A DNA stretch of 45,153 nucleotides from Sphingomonas turrisvirgatae. GTDB lineage: Bacteria; Pseudomonadota; Alphaproteobacteria; Sphingomonadales; Sphingomonadaceae. Below the pieces are notes generated by a model, which saw nothing but the letters and a program-made list of their open reading frames with translations, did not search any database and had not been told where the DNA came from. The stretch is taken from the NCBI RefSeq assembly GCF_001721295.1, contig NZ_MDDS01000027.1, positions 1 through 45,153 of the forward strand, given 5' to 3'. Below are positions 17,682 through 27,603 of the stretch, piece after piece. Every line of letters starts with the position of its first letter. Position 1 is the first letter of the stretch. A program made the position numbers and the translations under genes.

Positions 17682-18866
17682 ATGCCAGCCCTCCTCCCCG
17701 TTGCCGATGCGCAATCCCGCCTTCTGGCGCTCGCCCCGCCGCTGCCGGTCGAGGACGTTGCGCTGCGCGACGCCGCCGGCCGCTGGGCCGCCGCATCGGT
17801 GACCGCACTGCGCACCCAGCCCGAACTGCCGCTCTCGGCGATGGATGGCTATGCGATCCGCCTTGCCGACTTGCCCGGCCCCTGGACGGTTATCGGCGAA
17901 AGCGCGGCGGGGCGCCCCTTCGCCGGCACGATCGGCGCGGGGCAGGCGGCGCGGATCTTCACGGGCGCCGCGCTGCCCCCCGGCGCGGATTGCGTGCTGG
18001 TGCAGGAGGAAACAGCGCGCGACGGCGCAACGCTGGCCTTGGCGGGCGATGGTCCGGCCGGGATCGGCGGCAATGTCCGTGCGGCAGGCCTCGACTTCTA
18101 CGCCGGCGACACGCTGATCGAAGCGGGTGAGCGCATCACGCCCGCGCGGCTGGCGCTCGCCGCAATCGCGGGCCATGCCACGCTGCCGGTGCGCCGCCGC
18201 GTGCGCATCGCCATCGTCGCGACAGGGGACGAACTGCGCGCTGCCGGCGACCCGCCGGCTCCGGGCGAACTACCCGAAAGCAATGGCGCGATGCTTGCCG
18301 CGCTGCTCGCCGATCTGCCGGTCGAGCTTGTCGATCTCGGCATCCTGCCCGATCGGCTGGACGTGCTTACCGACGCCTTTGCCGCCATCGATGCCGACAT
18401 TCTCGTCACCACCGGCGGCGCCTCGGTCGGCGACCACGACCTCGTCCGGCCCGCGCTCGAGGCGGCGGGCGCCACCATCGACTTCTGGCGGATCGCACTT
18501 CGCCCGGGCAAGCCGATGATGGCAGGCCGGATGCGCGACACGGTCGTCGTCGGCCTCCCCGGCAATCCGGTCTCAGCGTTCGTCACCGCCCTGTTGTTCG
18601 TGAAGCCGCTGATCGCGCATCGCTCGGGCGCATCCGATCCCTTCCCGCGCACCGATCTTGCCGTGTTAGCCGAACCGCTGCCGGCCAACGGCGCGCGGGC
18701 CGATTATGTCCGGGCGGCGCGGCGCGGCGACGGCGTGGCTGCGGCGGCGATCCAGGACAGCTCGATGCTGCGCACGCTCGCACGCGCCGACTGCCTGATC
18801 GTGCGACCGCCGCACGCGCCGCACGCTGCGCGCGGCGACTCGGTGGAAATCCTACAGATCGCTTGA
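17682..18866 (+). CDS. moeA: molybdopterin molybdotransferase MoeA
   Basis: A 394-aa enzyme that inserts molybdate into adenylylated molybdopterin. Motifs include LPLSAMDGYAI in domain 1, GAALPPGADCVLVQEE, the MoCF_biosynth (MogA-like) core IVATGDEL ... LVTTGGASVGDHD, and GLPGNPVSAFV before the C-terminal domain. The length is normal. With moaC upstream it belongs to a conserved cofactor cluster. The lexA promoter overlaps its stop codon. Confidence 0.95.
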   Translation: MPALLPVADAQSRLLALAPPLPVEDVALRDAAGRWAAASVTALRTQPELPLSAMDGYAIRLADLPGPWTVIGESAAGRPFAGTIGAGQAARIFTGAALPPGADCVLVQEETARDGATLALAGDGPAGIGGNVRAAGLDFYAGDTLIEAGERITPARLALAAIAGHATLPVRRRVRIAIVATGDELRAAGDPPAPGELPESNGAMLAALLADLPVELVDLGILPDRLDVLTDAFAAIDADILVTTGGASVGDHDLVRPALEAAGATIDFWRIALRPGKPMMAGRMRDTVVVGLPGNPVSAFVTALLFVKPLIAHRSGASDPFPRTDLAVLAEPLPANGARADYVRAARRGDGVAAAAIQDSSMLRTLARADCLIVRPPHAPHAARGDSVEILQIA

Positions 18867-18906
18867 CAGCATGAGAGAACAAGCCGTAAACGTTCCGCGT
18901 CTGTTC
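18863..18906 (+). promoter_or_regulatory. lexA promoter with SOS (LexA) box
   Basis: A TTGACA -35 element at 18863-18868 overlaps the moeA stop codon. A weak -10 lies 17 bases on (about 18886-18891). Directly after it, GTTC at 18892-18895 and GTTC at 18903-18906 are separated by seven bases, which is the alphaproteobacterial LexA box GTTC-N7-GTTC. It ends 17 bases before the lexA ATG, as expected for autorepression. Confidence 0.85.
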
Positions 18907-18923
18907 TGGATGGAGGACGTCCG

Positions 18924-19610
18924 ATGCTTACGAAGAAGCAGCATGAGCTGATCTGCTTCATCGCCGATCGCTTGAACGATACCGGCGTATCGCCCTCGTT
19001 CGAGGAGATGAAGGAGGCGCTCGACCTCAAGTCCAAGTCGGGCGTTCACCGGCTGATCTCGGCGCTCGAGGAGCGCGGCTTCCTCCGCCGCCTCGCCAAC
19101 CGCGCGCGGGCGCTCGAAGTCATCAGGATGCCCGAGCGTGGCGAGACGAAGAAGCCAGCCTCCGCTGCCAAGGGCAATGTCGTCGAGTTGAAGCGCGCGC
19201 CAGCGACTGCGGCGCCGCAGCCGGCGAACGACGTGATCGAAATCCCGCTCCACGGCCGGATCGCCGCCGGTGTGCCGATCGAGGCGCTGGAAGGATCGAC
19301 GATGCTGCCGGTCCCCGCCGCGCTGCTCGGCTCGGGTGAGCACTATGCCCTTGAAGTTGCAGGCGATTCCATGGTCGAGGCCGGCATTTTCGACGGCGAC
19401 TATGCGCTGATCCGCCGCCAGGAAACGGCTCGCGATGGCGAGATCGTCGTCGCGCTGATCGAGGATGCGGAGGCGACGCTCAAATATTTCCGGAACGAAG
19501 GGTCGATGGTCCGGCTCGATCCGGCCAATCGCGCCTATGATCCGCAGCGCTATCGCCCGGATCAGGTCCGCGTCCAGGGCAAGCTTGCCGGCCTGCTGCG
19601 CCGCTACTGA
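18924..19610 (+). CDS. lexA: SOS response repressor LexA
   Basis: A 228-aa repressor. The N-terminal winged helix (about 1-65) reads [20 protein letters not shown] and ends in the recognition region [19 protein letters not shown]. The self-cleavage bond is Ala115-Gly116 in [10 protein letters not shown]. The catalytic dyad is Ser149 (GDSMVEAGI) and Lys187 (EATLKYF). A linker of about 35 residues, rich in Ala and Pro, separates the domains. The start has GGAGG at 18912-18916. The upstream LexA box implies that it represses itself. Confidence 0.97.
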   Translation: MLTKKQHELICFIADRLNDTGVSPSFEEMKEALDLKSKSGVHRLISALEERGFLRRLANRARALEVIRMPERGETKKPASAAKGNVVELKRAPATAAPQPANDVIEIPLHGRIAAGVPIEALEGSTMLPVPAALLGSGEHYALEVAGDSMVEAGIFDGDYALIRRQETARDGEIVVALIEDAEATLKYFRNEGSMVRLDPANRAYDPQRYRPDQVRVQGKLAGLLRRY

Positions 19611-19677
19611 TCGCCTGCGGCCGGCGGCCGGCAGCGGGGCCGCTGTGAGCGACCTTTGTCATGTTGGGGGAAGAAGC

Positions 19678-20085
19678 ATGAGCCTGACCGGCGGCTGTCA
19701 TTGCGGCGAGATCCGCTACGAATTGCAGGGCGAACCGCTGCATGGCGGGCAGGCGCTCTGCCATTGCTCGGATTGCCGCCGCGCGGCGGGTGCGCCGCTG
19801 GTCGGCTGGGCGATGTTTCCGGAAGATGCGCTGACCGTCCTGCAGGGGCAGGCGCGCGAATATGCCTCGTCCGACCATGGCCGCCGCTGGTTCTGCCCGA
19901 CCTGCGGCAGCGGACTGTTCTATCGCAACCAGCAGAACCTGCCCGGACTGGTCGACATCCAGGCTGCGACGCTCGATGATCCGATGGCGATCCCCGCGGT
20001 CGCGCACATCCAGGTCGCCGAGCGGGTCGACTGGATGCGTGAGGCGCATCAACTGCCGGTGTTCGACCGCTTTCCAGGACCCTGA
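19678..20085 (+). CDS. GFA/CENP-V family zinc protein
   Basis: A 135-aa protein of the GFA family (glutathione-dependent formaldehyde-activating fold). Zinc-ligand cysteines appear in GGCHCGEIRY, CHCSDCRR and CPTCGSGLFY, the usual pattern. The fold is clear, but most members are not formaldehyde-activating enzymes, so the substrate is unknown. ATG 19678 follows GGGGGAAG. Its last 37 bases overlap the end of comEC on the other strand. Confidence 0.88.
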   Translation: MSLTGGCHCGEIRYELQGEPLHGGQALCHCSDCRRAAGAPLVGWAMFPEDALTVLQGQAREYASSDHGRRWFCPTCGSGLFYRNQQNLPGLVDIQAATLDDPMAIPAVAHIQVAERVDWMREAHQLPVFDRFPGP

Positions 20086-22205
20086 GGTCGCGGCGGCATG
20101 ACTTGCGTCGGGGCAAGCCAGGGGTGCTGCGCCCCCGGCCGTCGCACCGTTCGGATTGCACCACCCAGCGCGATCGCCACCCCGCCGGTCCGCGCCAGCG
20201 TGGGGCGGTCCAGCTTCAGCCAGCGCGGCGCGCAGCCCGGCGGAAGGCGGCGGTCGGCCACGATGATGTCGACTGAACGGCACAGCGCGATCACCTCCGT
20301 CCACGGCAGCATATAGCCGCTGCGCGTCGCCGCGATGCGCCAGCGCCGACCGCCCCTATCGATCTCGGCCACGCACATGTCCGCCGAACATCGCGCGGCA
20401 TCCTGTTCGGCCAGCGCCGGCAGCTCGGCGTCCACCCCACCGCTTTCGGCGAGCATGTCGCGCACATAATCGCCCGCGCGGTCGCGCAGCAGCGCCAGGC
20501 GACCGTCCGCCATCCGCAGCGCAAGGTGCCGCCCGTCGCCCGTCACCAGCAGGTCGGGCGCCGGCGTCGCCACTGCCCACGCCGTGCCGATCGCCGCCGG
20601 AACCAGTCCGGCTAGCCGCACCCTGGTCCGCCAAAGCGCCAGCCACAGTCCGCCGCCCACCATCAGCGCGAACGCGCCGCCGGGCATGGCCGGCAGCATG
20701 GCCAGCGCGCCCGGCGCATCGGCGGCCGCATGAGCGATCGCCAGCAGCAAGCCGAGCGCCTGCCCCGCCATCCACCAGAACGGCGCACCGAGCCCCGTCG
20801 TATCGAACAGCAGCGCCGCGGCCTCCAGCGGCATGATGACGAAGGTGGTGAGCGGGATCGCCACGATGTTCGCGAGCGCCCCGTAGATGCCCGATTTATG
20901 GAAGTGGAACAGCGCGATCGGGCTCAGCGCCAACTCGACGACAAGGCCCGTGAGAAGCAGTGAGGCGACGCCGCGCAGCAGTCGCAAGCCCCAGCCTTCC
21001 TCTCGCCGTTCGAACCAGCCGCGGACCCTGTCGCTCTCGTGGAGCGCCACGATCGCGGTGACGGCGGCAAAGCTCATCTGAAAGCTTGGCCCGGCGAGCG
21101 CCTCGGGCCAGAGCAGCAGGACCACCATCGCCCCGAACGCCACCAGTCGCAGCGTGATGGCCTGCCGCCCCAGCATCATTGCGGCCAGCACCATTAGCGC
21201 CGCGATGCACGACCGCACCGTGGGAACCTCCGCGCCAGTCAGCAAGGTATAGCCGACTGCCGTCACCCCGGCCGCTCCGGCGGCGATGACAGGCAATGGC
21301 CAGCGCAGCGCCAAGGTGGGGCTGAGCGCCAGCAAGCGCAGCACGATCAACATCGTCGCGCCGACCACCGCCGTCACATGCAGACCGCTGACCGACAGGA
21401 GATGCGCCAGCCCCGAGCGGCGCAGCGCCTCCGCGTCGGCTTCACTGATGGCGCCACGGTCGCCCGTGACAAGCGCCGCGGCGACACCCCCCGCGCTGCC
21501 GGCAAGGCTGGACTGGATGTGCGCCGTCAGACGGTTCCGTACGCCACCACTCGGCGGACCGGGCGCGACCAGTTCGATCGGCGCAAACCCCCGCCCGCTC
21601 GCGCCCAACCCGTCGAACCAGGCAACGCGCTCGAAATCGTAAGCGCCGGGGACGGCCGGGGATGCCGGCGGCATCAACCGGGCGCGCAACCGAATAATGG
21701 CGCCCGGGGTCAAGCCGGACGGCACCACCGCACTCGCGAAATTCACTCGCACAACAGGAGGCAAGCCAGCGGCCGCGTCGGGCCGCAGGCGCAGTCGCAC
21801 CATCTGGCGAGCGGGTTGCGGCTCGACGCGCTCGACGACCGCCTGAAATGACACGACCGCCGGCCGCTTCAGCACGGGCGCCGCGACGCGCTCTGCCCGC
21901 CACCAGCTCAACGCACAGCCAAATGCCACGAGCAGCGCAGCCACGGAAACAGCGCGCGCGACGCGTCCGCCCTGATCCAGCGCCATGCCGGTCGCCGCCA
22001 CGGCAAGAGCGGACAGGATGAGCGCGCTCCAGCGCGGCACGTCGGGCAGCACGAACCAGCACGCGATCCCGGCGCCCAGCATGACTGGGATCCATAGCAC
22101 GAGCTGGCCACGTTCCTCCTCGAACCAGCGCTCCAGGCGCCACGTCCATGTGGTCCGCAGCGGGTCATGCGGACGCAAAATCGGATGATCGGCAACAGTG
22201 GCCAT
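20049..22205 (-). CDS. comEC: ComEC/Rec2 family DNA-uptake channel protein
   Basis: A 718-aa polytopic inner-membrane protein related to ComEC, the channel that takes single-stranded DNA into the cytoplasm during natural transformation. An N-terminal DUF4131 region with several hydrophobic segments is followed by the Competence domain with the signature HLLSVSGLHVTAV at about residue 270 and many helices to about 540. The C-terminal soluble part is short, and I see no HxHxDH metal-binding motif of a metallo-beta-lactamase-type nuclease. The gene converges on the GFA gene with a 37-base overlap. Its location between lexA and gltX is conserved in relatives, as I recall. Confidence 0.9.
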   Translation of the reverse strand: MATVADHPILRPHDPLRTTWTWRLERWFEEERGQLVLWIPVMLGAGIACWFVLPDVPRWSALILSALAVAATGMALDQGGRVARAVSVAALLVAFGCALSWWRAERVAAPVLKRPAVVSFQAVVERVEPQPARQMVRLRLRPDAAAGLPPVVRVNFASAVVPSGLTPGAIIRLRARLMPPASPAVPGAYDFERVAWFDGLGASGRGFAPIELVAPGPPSGGVRNRLTAHIQSSLAGSAGGVAAALVTGDRGAISEADAEALRRSGLAHLLSVSGLHVTAVVGATMLIVLRLLALSPTLALRWPLPVIAAGAAGVTAVGYTLLTGAEVPTVRSCIAALMVLAAMMLGRQAITLRLVAFGAMVVLLLWPEALAGPSFQMSFAAVTAIVALHESDRVRGWFERREEGWGLRLLRGVASLLLTGLVVELALSPIALFHFHKSGIYGALANIVAIPLTTFVIMPLEAAALLFDTTGLGAPFWWMAGQALGLLLAIAHAAADAPGALAMLPAMPGGAFALMVGGGLWLALWRTRVRLAGLVPAAIGTAWAVATPAPDLLVTGDGRHLALRMADGRLALLRDRAGDYVRDMLAESGGVDAELPALAEQDAARCSADMCVAEIDRGGRRWRIAATRSGYMLPWTEVIALCRSVDIIVADRRLPPGCAPRWLKLDRPTLARTGGVAIALGGAIRTVRRPGAQHPWLAPTQVMPPRPQGPGKRSNTGS

Positions 22206-22330
22206 GCCCTAGCATGGCGCAACGGATGGCATGCACAAGCCGGAACGGTCCCCACTCCGTCGATCGCTGCGTAACGGTTCGTCACCGAAATGGCTCGCCT
22301 CGCCGATGGCGCATTTTTGTGCAGCGCAAC

Positions 22331-22351
22331 GTATGTAACACGATAACATAC
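22331..22351. promoter_or_regulatory. inverted repeat upstream of the SulP-carbonic anhydrase genes
   Basis: GTATGT (22331-22336) and ACATAC (22346-22351) form a perfect inverted repeat with nine bases between, about 40 bases before the transporter start. The AT-rich setting contrasts with the GC-rich surroundings and fits an operator. The regulator is unknown. Confidence 0.35.
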
Positions 22352-22392
22352 CGCCCCGATCAGGGGCGATGACACACAATCGGGAGTATCGT

Positions 22393-23970
22393 GTGCCACG
22401 TTCCACCCTGTCTCTTGTCAACTTGCGGCAGGATGTTCCTGCCTCGATCGTGGTGGCGCTGGTCGCGCTGCCGCTCTGCCTTGGCGTCGCGCTGGCTTCC
22501 GGCGCGCCGCTGATCTCGGGTCTCATCGCCGGCATCGCCGGGGGTATCGTCGTCGGTGTGCTGTCGAAATCCCCGCTATCGGTGAGCGGGCCGGCCGCCG
22601 GCCTCACAGTCATCGTGTTCAGCGCCATCGAATCGCTGCCGAGCTTTGAAGCGTTCCTGCTTGCGGTGGTGCTGGCCGGCGCCATGCAGATCATCTTCGC
22701 CTTCAGCCGATCGGGCGTGCTCAGCGAGTTCGTGCCAAGCTCGGTGATCACCGGCATGCTCGCGGCGATCGGCCTGATCCTCATCCTGAAGCAGGTGCCG
22801 CACGCGCTCGGCTATGACGGCGATCCGGAGGGTAGCTTCAGCTTCCTGCAGCCTGACGGCAACAACAGCTTCTCCGCTATCTGGCTGGCGCTCACCGAGC
22901 AGTTCGTGTGGGGTGCGGCATTGATCGCCGCCGTCTCGCTCGCCTTCCTGTTCTGGTGGGACAAGGCGCGACCGAAGGAGGGCGCGCTGCGTTTTCTGCC
23001 CGGTCCGCTGGTGGTCGTGCTGTTCTCGGTCCTCGCCAACATGACCTTCGCCAGCATCGCGCCCGACTTTGCGATCGGTGCCAGCCATCTCGTTCAGGTC
23101 CCGATGGCCGAGGGCGGCAACATCGCCTCGCTGCTGTCGATGCCGGATTTCAGTGCGATCTCGAACCCAACGGTGTGGACGGTCGCCATCACGCTCGCGC
23201 TGGTTGCCAGCCTTGAATCGCTGCTGAGCGTAAAGGCCGTCGACGAACTGGATCCACAGCGCCGCACGACAGACAAGAACCGCGAGCTGCTGGCGCAGGG
23301 CGGCGGCAACCTTGTGTCCGGGATGCTGGGCGGTCTGCCGGTCACGTCGGTGATCGTGCGCAGCTCGGCCAATGTCGATGCGGGTGCGGCGAGCAAGATG
23401 TCGGCAATCATGCATGGCGGCTGGCTGCTGCTCAGCGTCCTGCTGATCCCCAGCCTGCTCAACCTGATCCCGCTTTCGGCGCTCGCCGCGGTGCTGATCC
23501 AGACCGGGTACAAGCTGACGAAGCCGGCGCTTTTCATGCAGAAACTGAAGCAGGGGCATACGCAGTTCGTGCCGTTCGTCGTTACCGTCGGCGCAATCCT
23601 GTTCACCGACCTGCTGACCGGCATCGTGATCGGCCTGGCCGTGGGCTTCGTGTTCGTCATCGCCCGCAACTTCCGTCCCGCGATCAGCTTCGTATGCGAA
23701 GGCACCGACTGCCTGGTCCGCGCGCGGCGCAACCTGTACTTCATCCACAAGGTGGAATTGCAAAGCGCGCTCGACCGGGTGCCGGACGGTGCCGACGTGC
23801 TGATCGACCTTTCGGCGACCGAATATGTCGATCTCGACAACATCGAGATCATCAATGATTTCATCAAAGGTGCCGAATTCCGCGACATCCGTGTCGTGCT
23901 GCGCGGCGACCTTGCAGACCGGACGGCGCCCAAGATCAAGGCACCGCGCCAGGAGGTGGTTTACGCATGA
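22393..23970 (+). CDS. SulP family anion transporter, probable bicarbonate/sulfate
   Basis: A 525-aa SLC26/SulP transporter with 10 or more hydrophobic segments (about residues 15-415). The opening DVPASIVVALVALPLCLGVA is a typical SulP TM1, and GGLPVTSVIVRSSANV matches the conserved TM8 region. A C-terminal STAS-like region (about 435-515) includes DVLIDLSATEYVD. GTG 22393 is chosen since GGGAG is six bases upstream; ATG 22369 would add eight residues. Its stop overlaps the start of a beta-carbonic anhydrase gene, so bicarbonate is the most likely substrate. Sulfate cannot be excluded. Confidence 0.88.
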   Translation: MPRSTLSLVNLRQDVPASIVVALVALPLCLGVALASGAPLISGLIAGIAGGIVVGVLSKSPLSVSGPAAGLTVIVFSAIESLPSFEAFLLAVVLAGAMQIIFAFSRSGVLSEFVPSSVITGMLAAIGLILILKQVPHALGYDGDPEGSFSFLQPDGNNSFSAIWLALTEQFVWGAALIAAVSLAFLFWWDKARPKEGALRFLPGPLVVVLFSVLANMTFASIAPDFAIGASHLVQVPMAEGGNIASLLSMPDFSAISNPTVWTVAITLALVASLESLLSVKAVDELDPQRRTTDKNRELLAQGGGNLVSGMLGGLPVTSVIVRSSANVDAGAASKMSAIMHGGWLLLSVLLIPSLLNLIPLSALAAVLIQTGYKLTKPALFMQKLKQGHTQFVPFVVTVGAILFTDLLTGIVIGLAVGFVFVIARNFRPAISFVCEGTDCLVRARRNLYFIHKVELQSALDRVPDGADVLIDLSATEYVDLDNIEIINDFIKGAEFRDIRVVLRGDLADRTAPKIKAPRQEVVYA

Positions 23971-24608
23971 AGGATTATCGTCAGCTCCTGCTCGCCAACC
24001 GCGCCTGGGCCGAAGAGCATAAGGAAGGCCGCGCCGATTTTTTCGCGCGGCAGATCCAGGGTCAAAAGCCGAGCTTTTTGTGGATCGGCTGTTCCGACAG
24101 CCGGGTTTCGCCCGAACAGATGACCATGTCGCCCCCGGGCGGCATGTTCATCCACCGCAACGTCGCCAATCTGGTGAACGAGGAGGACGCGAACCTGATG
24201 GCGGTGCTGCAATATGCAGTGACGGTGCTGAAGGTGAAGCATCTGATCATCTGCGGCCATTATGGCTGCGGCGGCGTACGGGCGGCACTGACCAGCGCCA
24301 CCAGCGACGGGCCGGTCCATGACTGGCTGGAAAACGCCCGCACCGTCTATCGCGACCACCAGCACGAGGTGGATGCACAGGGCGACGAGGACGCGCGCGC
24401 CAATCGCCTGGTGGAGGTCAACGTCCGCGATCAGCTGGTACGGCTGGCGCGAACCGAAATCGTTCGCACGGCATTTGCCGAGCGGCAGGAACTCTATCTG
24501 CACGGCTGGGTGTACGACATGCGCGACGGCCTCATCAAACCGCTGTTGGAAGTGAATAGCGGCACCGTGCTGGACGACCTTGGCGCGCCCGAGCGCGTGC
24601 TCCTCTGA
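23967..24608 (+). CDS. can: beta-carbonic anhydrase
   Basis: A 213-aa zinc enzyme interconverting CO2 and bicarbonate. Zinc ligands are Cys42 in GCSDSRVSPE, His98 and Cys101 in ICGHYGCGGV, and the Asp44-Arg46 dyad is present. The ATG overlaps the transporter stop by four bases, which couples CO2 hydration with bicarbonate movement. A strong hairpin follows the stop by ten bases. Confidence 0.95.
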   Translation: MKDYRQLLLANRAWAEEHKEGRADFFARQIQGQKPSFLWIGCSDSRVSPEQMTMSPPGGMFIHRNVANLVNEEDANLMAVLQYAVTVLKVKHLIICGHYGCGGVRAALTSATSDGPVHDWLENARTVYRDHQHEVDAQGDEDARANRLVEVNVRDQLVRLARTEIVRTAFAERQELYLHGWVYDMRDGLIKPLLEVNSGTVLDDLGAPERVLL

Positions 24609-24618
24609 TCGGGGCCAG

Positions 24619-24644
24619 GGCGGCGGGCACCACCCGCCGCCTTT
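24619..24644 (+). terminator. strong hairpin after can
   Basis: GGCGGCGGG (24619-24627) and CCCGCCGCC (24633-24641) pair perfectly around a 5-base loop, followed by TTT. It lies ten bases after the can stop and before gltX. The stem is strong though the U-tract is short. Confidence 0.65.
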
Positions 24645-24747
24645 GGCAGCCCCCCCCGCTCGGCGCGATTTGAAGCTATTTCCGACGCGTGCTAGGGGCG
24701 CTCGCGGCCATCCGGCCTCATAGGCAATCCATGGGAGTAGCGCGGCT

Positions 24748-26178
24748 TTGAGCGCGTCATCTGAACCGGCCACCGGGTCGAACATCGTCACGCGCTTCGC
24801 CCCGTCGCCCACGGGGTTCCTGCACATCGGCGGCGCGCGAACCGCGCTGTTCAACTGGCTGTTCGCGCGCGCGTCCGGCGGCAAGTTCCTGTTGCGGATC
24901 GAGGATACCGACCGCGCCCGCTCGACCGAGCCGGCGATCGCTGCGATCCTCGACGGCATGCGCTGGCTGGGCCTGGATTGGGACGGCGAGGAAGTCTATC
25001 AATTCGCGCGGGCCGAGCGGCATGCTGCGGTCGCCCATGCCATGCTCAAAAGCGGGCGCGCCTATCGCTGCTGGATGACCCAGGACGAGATCGCGGCACA
25101 GCGCGAGGCGGCACAAGCCGCCAAGCAGCCCTATCGCATCCGAAGCCCCTGGCGAGACCGCACGGACGGCCCGCTCGACCAGCCGCACGTGGTCCGCATC
25201 CGCGCCGAGCGCGAGGGCTCGACGACAATCCGCGACCTGGTCCAGGGCGAGGTGACCGTTCAGAATGCCGAGCTCGACGACATGGTCCTGCTCCGCTCCG
25301 ACGGCACGCCGACCTATATGCTCGCGGTGGTGGTGGACGATCACGACATGGGCGTGACGCATGTGATCCGCGGCGACGACCATCTCAATAACGCTTTCCG
25401 CCAGCTGACCATCATTCGCGCCATGGACTGGCCGGAGCCGACCTATGCGCACATCCCGCTGATCCATGGCGCGGACGGCGCGAAGCTGTCCAAGCGTCAT
25501 GGCGCGCTGGGCGTCGATGCCTATCGCGACGAGCTCGGCGTGCTGCCAGAGGCGCTGTTCAACCATCTGTTGCGCCTTGGCTGGGGCCATGGCGATGCCG
25601 AGATCATCGATCGTGCGCAGGCAGTCGAATGGTTCACGCTGGAAGGGGTCGGCAAGTCACCCTCGCGCTTCGACCTCAAGAAGCTCGACAGCCTGAACGG
25701 CCATTACATCCGCGCCGCGGACGACGAACGACTCGCGCAGCTTGCGGCGAAGTTCCTGCCGTTCGAAGCGACGCCGCAGCAGCTGGATCTTCTGCAACGC
25801 AGCATGCCCGCGCTGAAGCTGCGCGCGGCGAATCTGCGGGAGATTGCCGATGGTGCGGCCTTCCTGTTTCGCACGCGCCCGCTGGAAATGGACGCAGATG
25901 CACAAGCTCTGCTAGAGGGCGACGCCAAGGCGAGACTGCATTCGCTGCACGCCGCGCTTGACGCGGTCGATGAGTGGAATACGGAAGCGCTCGAAACGGC
26001 GGTTCGCCAGGTGGCGGAGACCGCGGGGGTCAAACTCGGCGCGGCCGCTCAGCCGCTCCGCGCAGCGCTGACCGGGCGCCGCACGTCCCCGGGGATCTTC
26101 GACGTCCTCGTCCTTCTGGGGCGCGAGGAAAGCCTGGGTCGCATCGCCGATCAAATCACGGCCTCCCCAGGCAACTGA
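24748..26178 (+). CDS. gltX: glutamyl-tRNA synthetase
   Basis: A 476-aa class I synthetase charging tRNA-Glu. HIGH motif: [17 protein letters not shown] (His26). The KMSKS-like loop is AKLSKRHGA near residue 246. The start is TTG 24748, with GGGAG ten bases upstream; no in-frame ATG gives the normal N terminus. Alphaproteobacteria often have two GltX proteins, one of which mischarges tRNA-Gln for the amidotransferase route. Which one this is cannot be told here. gltA follows after 29 bases. Confidence 0.94.
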   Translation: MSASSEPATGSNIVTRFAPSPTGFLHIGGARTALFNWLFARASGGKFLLRIEDTDRARSTEPAIAAILDGMRWLGLDWDGEEVYQFARAERHAAVAHAMLKSGRAYRCWMTQDEIAAQREAAQAAKQPYRIRSPWRDRTDGPLDQPHVVRIRAEREGSTTIRDLVQGEVTVQNAELDDMVLLRSDGTPTYMLAVVVDDHDMGVTHVIRGDDHLNNAFRQLTIIRAMDWPEPTYAHIPLIHGADGAKLSKRHGALGVDAYRDELGVLPEALFNHLLRLGWGHGDAEIIDRAQAVEWFTLEGVGKSPSRFDLKKLDSLNGHYIRAADDERLAQLAAKFLPFEATPQQLDLLQRSMPALKLRAANLREIADGAAFLFRTRPLEMDADAQALLEGDAKARLHSLHAALDAVDEWNTEALETAVRQVAETAGVKLGAAAQPLRAALTGRRTSPGIFDVLVLLGREESLGRIADQITASPGN

Positions 26179-26207
26179 ACGGACGGACCGAACGAAAGGA
26201 CGAAGAT

Positions 26208-27482
26208 ATGACCGACTCGACCCTCAACATCGCCGGCAAAGATTACCCGGTTCGAGCGGGCAGCGTCGGTCCCGAAGTCGTCGATATCCGCAAATTCTAT
26301 GCCCAGACCGGCCAGTTCACCTATGACCCCGGCTTCACCTCGACTGCATCGTGCGAGAGCGGCCTTACCTATATCGATGGCGATCAGGGCGTGCTGCTTC
26401 ATCGCGGCTACCCGATCGACCAGCTCGCCGAAAAGTCGAGCTTCATGGAAGTCTCGTACCTGCTGCTGAACGGCGAACTGCCCAGCCAGAGCGAGCTCGA
26501 CACCTTCACCAACACCATCACGCGCCATACGATGGTGCACGAGCAGCTGGCGACGTTCTACCGCGGGTTTCGTCGCGACGCGCATCCGATGGCGATCATG
26601 TGCGGCGTGGTCGGCGCGCTGTCGGCCTTCTATCACGACTCGACCGACATCTCGGACCCCGAGCAGCGCAAGATCGCGAGCCATCGCCTGATCGCCAAGA
26701 TGCCGACGATCGCGGCCATGGCGTACAAGTACAGCGTGGGTCAGCCGTTCCTCTATCCGGACAACAAGCTGTCCTACACCGGCAACTTCCTGCGCATGAC
26801 GTTCGGCGTGCCGGCCGAGGAATTTGAAGTCGATCCGATCATCGAATCGGCGATGGACAAGATCTTCATCCTTCACGCGGACCACGAGCAGAACGCTTCG
26901 ACCTCGACCGTGCGCCTCGCCGGCTCGTCGGGCGCCAATCCCTTCGCATGCATCGCGGCCGGCATTGCCTGCCTGTGGGGTCCCGCGCATGGCGGCGCGA
27001 ACGAAGCCGCGCTCAACATGCTGCGCGAGATCGGTACGCCCGACCGCATTCCGGAATATATCGCCCGCGCCAAGAACAAGGACGATCCGTTCCGCCTGAT
27101 GGGCTTTGGCCACCGCGTGTACAAGAATTTCGACCCGCGCGCGAAGGTGCTGAGCAAGGCCGCAGCCGAAGTGCTCGACAGCCTGGGCATCAGCGATCCG
27201 GTGCTGGATACCGCGCGCGAGCTTGAGCAGATCGCGCTCAAGGATCAGTATTTCATCGACAAGAAGCTGTATCCCAACGTCGATTTCTATTCCGGCGTCA
27301 TCCTCTCGGCGATCGGCTTCCCGACCACGATGTTCACCGTGCTGTTTGCGCTTGCCCGCACGGTTGGCTGGGTCGCGCAGTGGAATGAGATGATCAGCGA
27401 TCCGGACCAGAAGATCGGCCGTCCGCGCCAGCTCTACACGGGTCCGACGCAGCGCGACTACGTGCCGGTCGACAGGCGCTAA
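26208..27482 (+). CDS. gltA: citrate synthase (type II)
   Basis: A 424-aa citrate synthase condensing oxaloacetate with acetyl-CoA in the TCA cycle. Active-site segments are [28 protein letters not shown] and [14 protein letters not shown]. The length matches the hexameric NADH-sensitive type. ATG 26208 has AAGGA nine bases upstream. It lies 29 bases after gltX and is followed by a clear intrinsic terminator. Confidence 0.97.
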   Translation: MTDSTLNIAGKDYPVRAGSVGPEVVDIRKFYAQTGQFTYDPGFTSTASCESGLTYIDGDQGVLLHRGYPIDQLAEKSSFMEVSYLLLNGELPSQSELDTFTNTITRHTMVHEQLATFYRGFRRDAHPMAIMCGVVGALSAFYHDSTDISDPEQRKIASHRLIAKMPTIAAMAYKYSVGQPFLYPDNKLSYTGNFLRMTFGVPAEEFEVDPIIESAMDKIFILHADHEQNASTSTVRLAGSSGANPFACIAAGIACLWGPAHGGANEAALNMLREIGTPDRIPEYIARAKNKDDPFRLMGFGHRVYKNFDPRAKVLSKAAAEVLDSLGISDPVLDTARELEQIALKDQYFIDKKLYPNVDFYSGVILSAIGFPTTMFTVLFALARTVGWVAQWNEMISDPDQKIGRPRQLYTGPTQRDYVPVDRR

Positions 27483-27504
27483 GCGGGATCCAACCCTGTT
27501 CATG

Positions 27505-27534
27505 AGCCCGCTGGTGAATTCCGGCGGGCTTTTT
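27505..27534 (+). terminator. intrinsic terminator after gltA
   Basis: AGCCCGC (27505-27511) and GCGGGCT (27524-27530) pair across a 12-base loop and are followed by a run of T ending at 27534. This is the clearest Rho-independent terminator in the window and closes the gltX-gltA unit. Confidence 0.9.
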
Positions 27535-27603
27535 GTTGATGCGAAGCTCGTTTCGCAGCCGCAGCGACTTGACCCAGATGCACCGTTTTGAGACGAGTCG
27601 GCC

